From Methylaequor sp002691245 (GTDB taxonomy: Bacteria > Pseudomonadota > Alphaproteobacteria > Methylaequorales > Methylaequoraceae): DNA of 47,732 nt. The position numbers and the translations under genes are program-made. Below are positions 34,139-41,667 of the stretch, one piece after another (within the stretch, counting starts at the first letter, position 1; each line of letters begins with the position of its first letter). The notes beneath the pieces are model-generated. The model saw nothing but the letters and a program-made list of their open reading frames with translations, was not told where the DNA came from and searched no databases. The DNA lies in the NCBI GenBank assembly GCA_002691245.1, contig NZHH01000033.1, positions 1 to 47,732 of the forward strand. Direction: 5' to 3'.

Positions 34139-35600
34139 TACTTACAATATTCTCCAGTACTTTGGCTGAGCTTATTACCCCTGGAACTCCGGCTCCAGGA
34201 TGAGAACCGGCTCCAACAAAATAAAGATTTTTAAAGTTTTCTGACTTATTATGAAATCTAAACCAAGCAGATTGTGTGAATATTGGAGATATTGAAAAAC
34301 CACTCCCATAAAGTGAATTATAATCTTTTTGAAAATCATTAGGTGTCATATGAAAGCATATCTTTAGATTTTTAATGAGTCCAGGTAGTATGGTTTGATC
34401 TAATGCCTCTAGAATTTTTCTCTCATAGGTTTTACCTTCTTGACCCCAATTAATTGGATTTTTTAAATTTGGAACAGGAGATAAAACATAGAAACAATCA
34501 CAATTTTTAGGTGCCATTGATTTATCAGTAGCAGTTGGTCTATGAAGATAAAGGCTGAAATCATCAGCTAATATTCTATTTTTAAAAATATCTTTTAATA
34601 AACCCTCATATCTTTTCCCCATCCATATTGTATGATGAGCTACATTTTTATATTTTTTTGTTGTCCCGAAGTATATAACAAATAATCCCATGGAATACTC
34701 CATATTAGCTATTTTCTTATCTGTCCATTTTTTTTTGTTCGATTGAATTAGGTTTTTATATGTATAAGCTGGGTCTGAATTAATTATTAACTTATCTGCA
34801 AAAATTTTTTTATCACCAACTTTGATTCCTTCAGCAATATTTCCATTTGTAATAATTTCTGTAACTTCCGTATTCTTAAAAATTTTTATTTGTTCTTCTT
34901 TCATAAGCTTTTCAAAGCCTTGAATTATTTTCCCTGTTCCACCCATGGCATAAAAAACTCCCCACTTTCTCTCAAGAAAATGAATTAAATTATAAATTGA
35001 TGTGGTATCCAGAGGATTGCCTCCAAGAAGAAGTGGTTGAATGCTAAAGGCTTGCCGAATTTGTTCGTTTTTTATATATTTTGATACTAATTTGTAAACA
35101 CTTAGGTAGCTTTTTAATTTTATCAAAGTAGGAATTTGCTTTATCATAAAAAAAAAATTATGAAATGGTACGAACGATAGTTTTTCAAAACCAACATTAA
35201 ATATCTTTTCTGATATTTCTAATAGCTTTCTATAACCCTCAACATCACTGTTATTAAATTTTGCAATCTCTTTTTCAGTCTCGCGTAAACTACTGGAATA
35301 ATTAAAAAATTTATTATTGGACGAAAAATAAAATCTGTACCATGGTTCTAGCTTAACGAAATCTACATAATCCTTTCTGTTTTTATTAAATAATTTAAAT
35401 AATTCATCAAATAAAAAGGGTGCAGTAATAACTGTTGGTCCAGCGTCAAAAGTGAATCCAGATTTTTTGAAAACTCTAGCTCTTCCACCAAGTTGATTAA
35501 GTTTCTCAAAAATAGAAACTTGATAACCCAAAGATCTCATCCTTAAGGATGCGGCGATTCCACCGAAACCGGAACCTACAATGATTGCAGTCTTATTCAT
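34119..35600 (-). CDS. crtI: Phytoene desaturase (lycopene-forming)
   Basis: A 493-residue FAD enzyme desaturating phytoene to lycopene. N-terminal FAD motif AIIVGSGFGGIAASLRMRSL at about residues 5-24, followed by LGGRARVFKKSGFTFDAGPT, and the C-terminal signature NLYFVGAGSHPGAGVPGVI with SSAKVLE. Length and the DAGPTVI segment match bacterial CrtI. Starts directly after crtE (no gap). Confidence 0.97.
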   Translation of the reverse strand: MNKTAIIVGSGFGGIAASLRMRSLGYQVSIFEKLNQLGGRARVFKKSGFTFDAGPTVITAPFLFDELFKLFNKNRKDYVDFVKLEPWYRFYFSSNNKFFNYSSSLRETEKEIAKFNNSDVEGYRKLLEISEKIFNVGFEKLSFVPFHNFFFMIKQIPTLIKLKSYLSVYKLVSKYIKNEQIRQAFSIQPLLLGGNPLDTTSIYNLIHFLERKWGVFYAMGGTGKIIQGFEKLMKEEQIKIFKNTEVTEIITNGNIAEGIKVGDKKIFADKLIINSDPAYTYKNLIQSNKKKWTDKKIANMEYSMGLFVIYFGTTKKYKNVAHHTIWMGKRYEGLLKDIFKNRILADDFSLYLHRPTATDKSMAPKNCDCFYVLSPVPNLKNPINWGQEGKTYERKILEALDQTILPGLIKNLKICFHMTPNDFQKDYNSLYGSGFSISPIFTQSAWFRFHNKSENFKNLYFVGAGSHPGAGVPGVISSAKVLENIVSNESATY

Positions 35601-36704
35601 TTATGTTTTTTTTGTTTTTTTAGTGATTCTATTTACTATAGAACTGATTACAAAACTAACAATTCTATGAAGTCTTTGATCAGTTTTCATAGATATATTA
35701 ATTGCTCTTCTTGATACTTCTTCTAAGTGAGCAAAAGATAAATCTAGTGCGCCTTTTTTTTTAATTTGGTTTAACCAATGACTAATGTCATCCTCTGATA
35801 TTGAATCATACCTTTTTTTTAAAAATTTCTGAAGAACAAATTTTTCGCCATGTGTGGCATTTTCAATAAAATGCATAATCAATATATTCATCTTTCCCTC
35901 TTTTAGATCTCTTCCAGGTAGCCCTCTGTCTTTAAGACCTAGAAAATCTGATACATCGTCTTGTATTTGATAAGCTACACCAGTTTCAAATAATGAACTA
36001 AAATATTTGTTATCAAAAGATTTTCCGGAAAGTATCATGGCGAGTTTTACTGGAAGAGAAATTAACCCCCCAGTTTTTGCTCTGGCCGTTGATTCATAAT
36101 CCTGCATCTTTAAATTAAAGTCGGATCTACTTAAAATCTCAACAGACTGTCCTTTAACAGTTTGTTTTATCGTTTTACTTAGTTCATCAATAGCTTTACA
36201 TTTTAAATCTGGATCAATTCTTATCTTTGATAAAACCTCAAATGAAGCAGATATAAAATAGTCACCAAGATTTATTGCTGTGTGATCCCCAAATCTATTC
36301 CATATTGTTGGCATCCCCCTTCTTAAAAGATCTCTGTCTTGAAGGTCATCGTGGATAAGTGAAGCATTATGAATAAATTCACAACACATTCCAATGTCTT
36401 GCGAAACCTCTTTGTTTAAACCGAAAATATTTGAAGCTAATAATGCCAGAATTGCTCTAAACCTTTTACCTCCTGATTTTAGTTGATATTTCGCGCAGTG
36501 TCCCATCCATGAGTCGTCGCAGATAATTTCATGCATCTTATTGTTTAAAATTTTAAGATCGTTTTCAAAAGTTGATTTTTTAAAGAAACTTATATCAATG
36601 CTTTTTTGAAAATCATTAAGCTCTTTCCAATTTCTATTCCAAGCTAAAGTGCTTGCTTTTGATTTGTAATGATTTTTTATTGAACTTGTTTTTTGCATTC
36701 TCAT
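35601..36704 (-). CDS. crtE: Geranylgeranyl diphosphate synthase with N-terminal extension
   Basis: Makes the C20 precursor of carotenoids. LKSGGKRFRAIL holds GGKR at 78-81, the first Asp motif HDDLQD is at 118-123 (DDxxD) and the second is QIQDDVSDFLG. Most bacterial homologues reach GGKR some 30 residues earlier, so residues 1-40 (MRMQKTSSIKNHYKSKAS onward) are extra, or the real start is internal (Met57 is in frame). The annotated ATG directly touches the U-tract of the rhodopsin terminator and has no separate ribosome site. The paralogue at the right edge (ispA) makes the shorter product. Confidence 0.93.
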   Translation of the reverse strand: MRMQKTSSIKNHYKSKASTLAWNRNWKELNDFQKSIDISFFKKSTFENDLKILNNKMHEIICDDSWMGHCAKYQLKSGGKRFRAILALLASNIFGLNKEVSQDIGMCCEFIHNASLIHDDLQDRDLLRRGMPTIWNRFGDHTAINLGDYFISASFEVLSKIRIDPDLKCKAIDELSKTIKQTVKGQSVEILSRSDFNLKMQDYESTARAKTGGLISLPVKLAMILSGKSFDNKYFSSLFETGVAYQIQDDVSDFLGLKDRGLPGRDLKEGKMNILIMHFIENATHGEKFVLQKFLKKRYDSISEDDISHWLNQIKKKGALDLSFAHLEEVSRRAINISMKTDQRLHRIVSFVISSIVNRITKKTKKT

Positions 36705-36738
36705 AAAAAAAGGGAAACATCGTTAAGATGTTTCCCTT
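36705..36738 (-). terminator. Strong hairpin terminator between proteorhodopsin and crtE
   Basis: Perfect 12-bp stem: arms 36710-36721 (AAGGGAAACATC on the plus strand) and 36727-36738, loop of 5. On the minus strand it is followed by seven T (36711-36705), which abut the crtE ATG (36704-36702). It lies 27 bases after the rhodopsin stop. Confidence 0.92.
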
Positions 36739-36765
36739 CAAAAATGTTTATAACATTTAAATAGC

Positions 36766-37461
36766 TTATGCTTTTGCAGATTCGGACTTAGCGGCCGCCC
36801 AAATCACAAGACCAAAGGCTATTTTATTGACTATATCAGCAAGGTTGTAGATAGCATTCAAAGAATTCTCATCTGTACCACCAGCTAGATATCCTAGGAA
36901 ATAACCAATAGGATAGATAGACCAGCCAATTGATACGATCCATTTCATCGCATTATAGGCCGATTGCTGTGCTTTAGAGTTACTGGACGCGTTAGCTTGC
37001 GCTGCTTCACCTGCAAATACTTCATACAGGATGTAAATCCAACCTGCCATACCTACTATGAAACCAACAGTTACGTTAATTGAACCGTTTTCACCAAGGA
37101 AACCAGCAATAAGCATAACTAAAGTACCAATTAAAAGTCTCCAGAACATTCCAGCTGTGGCAGCGCCAACTGCTGCTAGAATCAGGTAAAATTCGACCAT
37201 TTGAAGTGGGACTGTCAGTAACCAGTCAATATATCTAAAGACATTAGGGTTCTCGCCAGTCTGGACCCATACCGCTCTCATGTAGTAATAGTGAATTGCA
37301 GCGATCAAAGTTACAAGACCAGCAACTCTTACAGAAGTTTGCCAGTGTTTAGCTACGCTGTTCCCCTCTAAAAAGAAGAAAGCTGTAGCTGCAACCATAG
37401 ATACTGAGATTATCCAAAAAGACACCCCAACGAGGTCATCGGCTTTAAGCATATATTCCAT
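36766..37461 (-). CDS. Proteorhodopsin, blue-absorbing type proton pump
   Basis: A 231-residue seven-helix retinal protein. With a constant offset of 18 from the reference numbering, all key residues are present: His57 (H75), Asp79 (D97, proton acceptor) in FRYIDWLLTVPLQMVEFYL, Glu90 (E108, proton donor), the tuning residue Gln87 (position 105, Gln = blue), and Lys213 (K231, Schiff base) in ADIVNKIAFGLVIW. It lacks a clear cleaved signal peptide. AAAGGAT is a good ribosome site 8 bases before the ATG. The gene looks more GC-rich than its neighbours, as a highly expressed gene would. First gene of the retinal operon. Confidence 0.98.
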   Translation of the reverse strand: MEYMLKADDLVGVSFWIISVSMVAATAFFFLEGNSVAKHWQTSVRVAGLVTLIAAIHYYYMRAVWVQTGENPNVFRYIDWLLTVPLQMVEFYLILAAVGAATAGMFWRLLIGTLVMLIAGFLGENGSINVTVGFIVGMAGWIYILYEVFAGEAAQANASSNSKAQQSAYNAMKWIVSIGWSIYPIGYFLGYLAGGTDENSLNAIYNLADIVNKIAFGLVIWAAAKSESAKA

Positions 37462-37486
37462 ATGTTTATCCTTTCGTATGTATTAA

Positions 37487-37506
37487 ATTTAGACATAGGT
37501 CTAAAT
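37487..37506 (-). promoter_or_regulatory. Inverted repeat in the proteorhodopsin leader
   Basis: ATTTAGAC-N4-GTCTAAAT, a perfect 8-bp dyad 26-45 bases upstream of the rhodopsin ATG. It could be an operator or a 5' UTR hairpin protecting a highly abundant mRNA. Confidence 0.45.
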
Positions 37507-37532
37507 ATTAAAGTTTTAAACAAGCAGATTAT

Positions 37533-37552
37533 GTGGGCTTAAATGCTATAGC
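37533..37552. other. Imperfect hairpin upstream of proteorhodopsin
   Basis: GGGCT and AGCCC arms about ten bases apart (within 37533-37552). Neither side is followed by a T-tract, so it is not a standard terminator. The gap 37462-37658 (197 bases) holds this, the leader dyad and the shared motif; no open frame was recognised. Confidence 0.3.
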
Positions 37553-37566
37553 CCAAAAACCTCCCC

Positions 37567-37582
37567 ATATTAGTAATTACTA
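37567..37582 (-). promoter_or_regulatory. 16-base motif shared with the porin upstream region (copy 1)
   Basis: ATATTAGTAATTACTA (plus strand), containing the perfect 12-bp palindrome TAGTAATTACTA (37571-37582). It is 106-121 bases upstream of the proteorhodopsin start. A copy with one mismatch is at 41614-41629 upstream of the porin. Confidence 0.4.
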
Positions 37583-37658
37583 GGATGACCAAAAAAATTG
37601 TTAATTCAAGGAAAAAAAACTAATAATCTTATAAATATATGATTTTATTGGTAAATAA

Positions 37659-38108
37659 TTATAAAAGAAAAGATATACAAGCTAAAAAAGTTGCATTTAT
37701 TCTAAGTTTTTTAAACCAAGTTTGATTAATATATCTTAGTATTATTAAATCAATAGAAAGGCTAAAGATTAAAGAGAAAATCAAGATAACAAAAGGATCA
37801 AAATAAACAAAATTATAATTTATAGAAAGCGCTAAAAACAGAGGTAATATTGGCACTAAAATATACTTTTTTTCTCCCATAAGTATAATTTTATGCCACT
37901 GCATTCCAGACAAGAAAGCAATTATTAATGCACAATATAAATAAGAAAAATTATCTACATCTTTAAAAATTATTGTTGATAAATTAAAATTTAAATATTC
38001 TATGAATCTTGGAAGATAAAAAGGAAACAAACCAAAATAGGTTATTACTTTAATGGTTTTTTTTAACTGACACATAAATCTTGCTAGATTAAATTTAAAG
38101 TTTATCAT
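37659..38108 (-). CDS. DUF3429 family membrane protein
   Basis: About 149 residues with four predicted membrane helices. The pattern ITYFGLFPFYLPRF, IIAFLSGMQWHKI and IDLIILRYINQTWFKKLRINAT matches DUF3429, an uncharacterised family of small proteobacterial membrane proteins with the FLxGxQW signature. The ATG at 38108 is used; a GTG two codons upstream and an ATG 36 bases downstream (MCQLKK) are alternatives. It lies upstream of proteorhodopsin on the same strand but 197 bases away. Divergent from DUF3126. Confidence 0.72.
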   Translation of the reverse strand: MINFKFNLARFMCQLKKTIKVITYFGLFPFYLPRFIEYLNFNLSTIIFKDVDNFSYLYCALIIAFLSGMQWHKIILMGEKKYILVPILPLFLALSINYNFVYFDPFVILIFSLIFSLSIDLIILRYINQTWFKKLRINATFLACISFLL

Positions 38109-38130
38109 ATACACTTTGGAGTTTCATACA

Positions 38131-38343
38131 ATGACTGAAGATGAACTAAATAATATAAGAGCTTATTTAAATAGAGTTTTCAAAACAGATGGGTTTAATG
38201 TTATAAGTAGAAAATCAATCGATGATTCTTGTGAAATCTATTTGAATGATGAATTTTTAGGACTTATATATAAAGAATCAGACGAAGGAGAAGATGATTA
38301 TCAATTTCATATGACAATATTAAAAGAGGATCTTCACAACTAA
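38131..38343 (+). CDS. DUF3126 family small protein
   Basis: A 70-residue protein beginning MTEDELNNIRAYLNRVF, with SCEIYLNDEFLGLIYKESDEGEDDYQFHM; this matches DUF3126, a small alphaproteobacterial family of unknown function. The ATG at 38131 is chosen over an upstream in-frame TTG because GGAG lies nine bases before it and because family members begin this way. Four bases separate it from the next gene. Confidence 0.85.
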   Translation: MTEDELNNIRAYLNRVFKTDGFNVISRKSIDDSCEIYLNDEFLGLIYKESDEGEDDYQFHMTILKEDLHN

Positions 38344-38347
38344 AGCT

Positions 38348-39070
38348 ATGTATAACTTTGTAATCTTATTATCTATTTTCTTGTTCTGTCATGACTCATT
38401 TTCTCACCACAAAATTTACAGCCCTAGAGTTGAAGAGGGCAGACTGTCATTAGAATGGAGAGGACACTTTAATCATGATGATAGAGTTGATTTTAATAAA
38501 TCTCATCACCAAGTATTCGAAACAGAATATTCATGGACTGGATATTGGCAATCAGAATTAGAATTTCACGTTTCAGATAAGAATGAAACTCCACTTGACT
38601 GGGAAAAAACTGAATTTCAAAATCAGGTCCAGATCTTTGATTATAAAAACTTTGCGGGAGCATTGTATTTTTCATATAATTTTGTTAGCGAAAGTGATAA
38701 AGCTGATGAGATTGAGTATAAATATCTCAACGAATTTGCACACAGAAATGTAGCACTAATTACAAATTTTATTTTTGAAAAAGAAGTTGGGAAAAATGCA
38801 AGTGGTTCAACTAAATTTGACTTAAGCAATCAATTGATGTTTATTGATGCAATTTATGGTTACAACCTTGGTTTAGTGGGCTTTAGTGAGTTCGGTGAAG
38901 CAACCAGTTTTAAAACATTTGGAAATCAAGAGCATCTTTTTGGACCTCAAATTGAGAGTGAATGGGAATTTTCGGATTTCGAATATGAATTATCTCTGAC
39001 ATACTTACATGGTCTTACTGACGCATCAACTAACCATATGTTTTTATGGAACATGGAGCTTGAATTCTAA
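38348..39070 (+). CDS. Putative outer-membrane protein, unknown
   Basis: A 240-residue exported protein. Signal peptide of ~19 residues (MYNFVILLSIFLFCHDSFS), then alternating aromatic beta-strand-like segments (SLEWRGHFNHDD, YSWTGYWQSELEFHV, AGALYFSYNFV, FEYELSLTYLHGL) and a C-terminal Phe (LWNMELEF), typical of outer-membrane beta-barrels. It is rich in His near the start (SHHKIY, KSHHQVF), which might bind metal. Function unknown. Tail-to-tail overlap of 4 bases with the SHOCT lipoprotein gene. Confidence 0.7.
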   Translation: MYNFVILLSIFLFCHDSFSHHKIYSPRVEEGRLSLEWRGHFNHDDRVDFNKSHHQVFETEYSWTGYWQSELEFHVSDKNETPLDWEKTEFQNQVQIFDYKNFAGALYFSYNFVSESDKADEIEYKYLNEFAHRNVALITNFIFEKEVGKNASGSTKFDLSNQLMFIDAIYGYNLGLVGFSEFGEATSFKTFGNQEHLFGPQIESEWEFSDFEYELSLTYLHGLTDASTNHMFLWNMELEF

Positions 39071-40101
39071 TATCCGAGTTCTTTTAACTTCTTAAAGTAA
39101 TTTTCCTCGCTTATCAACCCTCTTTCTCTCATGCTTTCCAAAGACTTAAGTGACACTTGGTTATTAGGAATATTATTGTTTGGTTCTGATACGACTTGAT
39201 TTTGTTGGTAGTATCCGCTGTTATTTAATGGTGGACGAGGCATAGGGTAGTTGTTTGGATAAGGGAATTGATTATTAATATCGTAAGGTCTTTGAATGTA
39301 AGGTGCCCCATATTGCTGATTAGGAGAGGGATAATATCCTCTATTTTGCTGATAAGGACTTCTAACAGATCTTAATTCTCTTCGCAAGTCCTGTAATTCC
39401 CTTTTAAGTTGTTCTACACCAATATTTGATCTTAAGGCCATTGTTTGTTCTTGTCTGGTTAGTGAAGCTCTGGGCCTAAGAGCTTGTGTTGAAAAAACCA
39501 ACCAATCCTTTCTATTTTTTGCTGCTGCTGGTCTAAAAACACCTGAATTTGGTAGTGCACTCAATCTGTATTTATTATTTATCGTTTGAAATCTTGAACC
39601 AGGTGCGTAAGGGTTTTGGCTTAAATCAGGATTAATTCCTGCACTAAGCATTGGATCAGTCTCAGAAATATTTCCTTGTCTTAATATCGATCCAAAAATA
39701 AGGTTAAGTCCAGATTTATTATAAAAAATTCTTCCCGAAGTAACTTTATTAGCTGAAAGTCCCTTTTGCTTGTACCAACCCTCTAAAGTAAATACAACAT
39801 CTTCGTCAGGCTTTGCCTCTTTTAAAGCTTCGCTAATAGCTTTTGAATATGAATATACTCTATCATCTGGGAAGAGGGCTTGTGGCTTTCCACCATAAGT
39901 AGTTAGTATCAGTTTTAGTGCTCCCTCAAGGCTATTTTGGTTGATATTGATAGGATGAATATTTTTTATTCTTTTATCTTCAGATTCAAGCTGGACTCTT
40001 TGATAGCCACTTTTGTAAAAAAACTTGTTGTCTTCAAAAATATTTATAGATGAACAACTAGTTAAAAAAATTAAAAAAAATACTGATAATAAATTTTTCA
40101 T
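39067..40101 (-). CDS. Lipoprotein with Tyr/Pro/Asn-rich linker and SHOCT-like C-terminus
   Basis: A 344-residue putative lipoprotein: signal peptide ending FLTSC (Cys16). A folded region follows (about 20-200), including VVFTLEGWYKQKGLSANKV. A helix QLKRELQDLRRELRSVRSPY leads into a low-complexity linker rich in Tyr, Pro, Asn and Gln (about 245-310). The last ~30 residues, LKSLESMRERGLISEENYF then KKLKELGY, look like a SHOCT oligomerisation domain. Function unknown; possibly surface or envelope assembly. It lies downstream of the porin on the same strand, behind that gene's terminator. Confidence 0.75.
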   Translation of the reverse strand: MKNLLSVFFLIFLTSCSSINIFEDNKFFYKSGYQRVQLESEDKRIKNIHPININQNSLEGALKLILTTYGGKPQALFPDDRVYSYSKAISEALKEAKPDEDVVFTLEGWYKQKGLSANKVTSGRIFYNKSGLNLIFGSILRQGNISETDPMLSAGINPDLSQNPYAPGSRFQTINNKYRLSALPNSGVFRPAAAKNRKDWLVFSTQALRPRASLTRQEQTMALRSNIGVEQLKRELQDLRRELRSVRSPYQQNRGYYPSPNQQYGAPYIQRPYDINNQFPYPNNYPMPRPPLNNSGYYQQNQVVSEPNNNIPNNQVSLKSLESMRERGLISEENYFKKLKELGY

Positions 40102-40146
40102 ATAATTAAGATTTTCATCATATTGAAAAATAAATAAATAAAAAGG

Positions 40147-40179
40147 AAAAAAAAAAGGAGAGCCAGAAGCTCTCCTTTT
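40147..40179 (-). terminator. Terminator after the porin gene
   Basis: Perfect 11-bp stem AAAAGGAGAGC (40153-40163), loop CAGAA, GCTCTCCTTTT (40169-40179), followed on the minus strand by ten T (40156-40147). It lies 28 bases after the porin stop. Confidence 0.92.
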
Positions 40180-40206
40180 AAGTCTTAATGATATTGCTTG
40201 AAACTT

Positions 40207-41538
40207 CTACCAGAAGAAGAAAGCACCAACACCACCAAATGAATCTTCTTGTTCGTGGTCAGCAAGATACCAAGTTTTTTCTGTGTATCCGCCTTCAGCG
40301 ATCAATCTGAAGTTATCAGTAACATTATGCCAAATCATACCAGAGTGCATAGTCTGATTATTCATTGTACCAAGGTTGTTCATATCACTACCTGTTTTGG
40401 TTAAGTAGTTACCACCATAAGAATAACCTACAGAAGTACCCTGACCGAAATCAAATGTACCTTGGATATATCCACCATAAGTTTTTCTTTCTTTACCATC
40501 ATCATCTAATGCACCAGTTGAAACAGCTGTGCCATTATTAACTTGTCTGATAGGTAAAAGTGAGTGTTGACCTCTCATACCAAGACCAGAAGCATAGAAA
40601 CCTGTAGCTACAAGTGAGAATCCTTCATAAGTAAGTTTTGTACCAAAACCTACACCAGCGGATTCGACACTCTCATCTTCATCATCCATATTAGCTTCAG
40701 TGGCTGTATCAATAGCTTTTCTAGCTGCGATCTGAGCGGTTGTTCTTCCAGTACTTTGGTATGTACCATCAACCCAAAGGTTCATGCCAACACCAGTTTG
40801 GAAAAAATCACCGTTCCAAGTAATTTGAGCTTCAACTCTAGGACCATGGTGATCGGTAGCACTTACAGCTACAGTATCTGCAGCTACGTCTTTTGGATCA
40901 AAGATACCAACTTTAGCACCGAAACCACTACCAAGTTCAGGAAGTGTCCATGATACTTGGGGTTGAAAATCTGTGTAAAGATAACCAATACCAATTCTAC
41001 CAAGAGTAGTATTGTTGTTACCAGCACTAGCTGCTCCACCAACACCGAATAGTAGCATATCATTTAAAATCGCGTTACTTTGGTGAATACCAAGACTACG
41101 ACCAACTAACACAGTACCAAAAAAACCAGATACTGAACCACTTGTTTCACGGATATTGATCTCGCCATTACCTAATGCGTTTTCTCCTCCGTTCATGTGA
41201 GTATATAGACCAAGTCTTGCTGAAACATCTAAACCATTAGCTGTTGGAGCTTTAAGGGTCATACCCCAAACATTTGGTAAAAGACCTGTAACAATACTTG
41301 TTTCTGAGTTAGCAGCACCAACCACACCTGCATAGGTGTCAGCGGTGAATGCCTGTCCACCCGCAGTATCGGGTGCATCAGTTCCACTATTCTGCATAAT
41401 GAATGCGTTTGCAGCACCATCAAATGAAACTTCCCAACCTTCTTGACTCATCAATAGAATTTTTGAATCAACGTTTGTGGAAGCCAAAGCCATTACAGCA
41501 GGAATAGCAGCAACTGCTATTTTTTTAGAAATTTTCAT
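40207..41538 (-). CDS. Outer-membrane porin-like protein
   Basis: A 443-residue secreted protein. Signal peptide MKISKKIAVAAIPAVMALAS, mature part beginning near VDSKILLMSQEGWEVSFDG, Gly- and aromatic-rich beta segments throughout, and the C-terminal aromatic residue (GAFFFW) required for barrel assembly. It resembles the large porins of marine alphaproteobacteria; the solute is not known. Strong ribosome site AAGGAAGG before the ATG, a strong terminator, and more GC-rich codons than its surroundings suggest very high expression. Confidence 0.85.
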   Translation of the reverse strand: MKISKKIAVAAIPAVMALASTNVDSKILLMSQEGWEVSFDGAANAFIMQNSGTDAPDTAGGQAFTADTYAGVVGAANSETSIVTGLLPNVWGMTLKAPTANGLDVSARLGLYTHMNGGENALGNGEINIRETSGSVSGFFGTVLVGRSLGIHQSNAILNDMLLFGVGGAASAGNNNTTLGRIGIGYLYTDFQPQVSWTLPELGSGFGAKVGIFDPKDVAADTVAVSATDHHGPRVEAQITWNGDFFQTGVGMNLWVDGTYQSTGRTTAQIAARKAIDTATEANMDDEDESVESAGVGFGTKLTYEGFSLVATGFYASGLGMRGQHSLLPIRQVNNGTAVSTGALDDDGKERKTYGGYIQGTFDFGQGTSVGYSYGGNYLTKTGSDMNNLGTMNNQTMHSGMIWHNVTDNFRLIAEGGYTEKTWYLADHEQEDSFGGVGAFFFW

Positions 41539-41613
41539 ATATTTCCTTCCTTAATTGTTAATATAAAAAAATTGTTAATATATACTACATCATTAAGGTC
41601 CTAATAAAACTTA

Positions 41614-41629
41614 ATATTAGTAATTGCTA
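41614..41629 (-). promoter_or_regulatory. 16-base motif shared with the proteorhodopsin upstream region (copy 2)
   Basis: ATATTAGTAATTGCTA (plus strand), identical at 15 of 16 positions to 37567-37582, in the same orientation relative to its gene and 76-91 bases upstream of the porin start. Confidence 0.4.
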
Positions 41630-41644
41630 TAAAATTATCTTAAA

Positions 41645-41664
41645 TTGTTGTATTTTTACAACAA
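41645..41664 (-). terminator. Hairpin after tonB (weak terminator or operator)
   Basis: TTGTTGTA-TTTT-TACAACAA, a perfect 8-bp stem starting 3 bases after the tonB stop. On the minus strand only TTT then mixed AT follows, so termination would be weak. It could also act in porin control. Confidence 0.45.
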
Positions 41665-41667
41665 ATC

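Noticed and set aside
37533..37552. Hairpin upstream of proteorhodopsin as a terminator
   Set aside because: No T-tract follows on either strand, and no gene ends next to it.
40756..40953. Plus-strand frame inside the porin
   Set aside because: Antisense shadow of a clear secreted beta-barrel gene.
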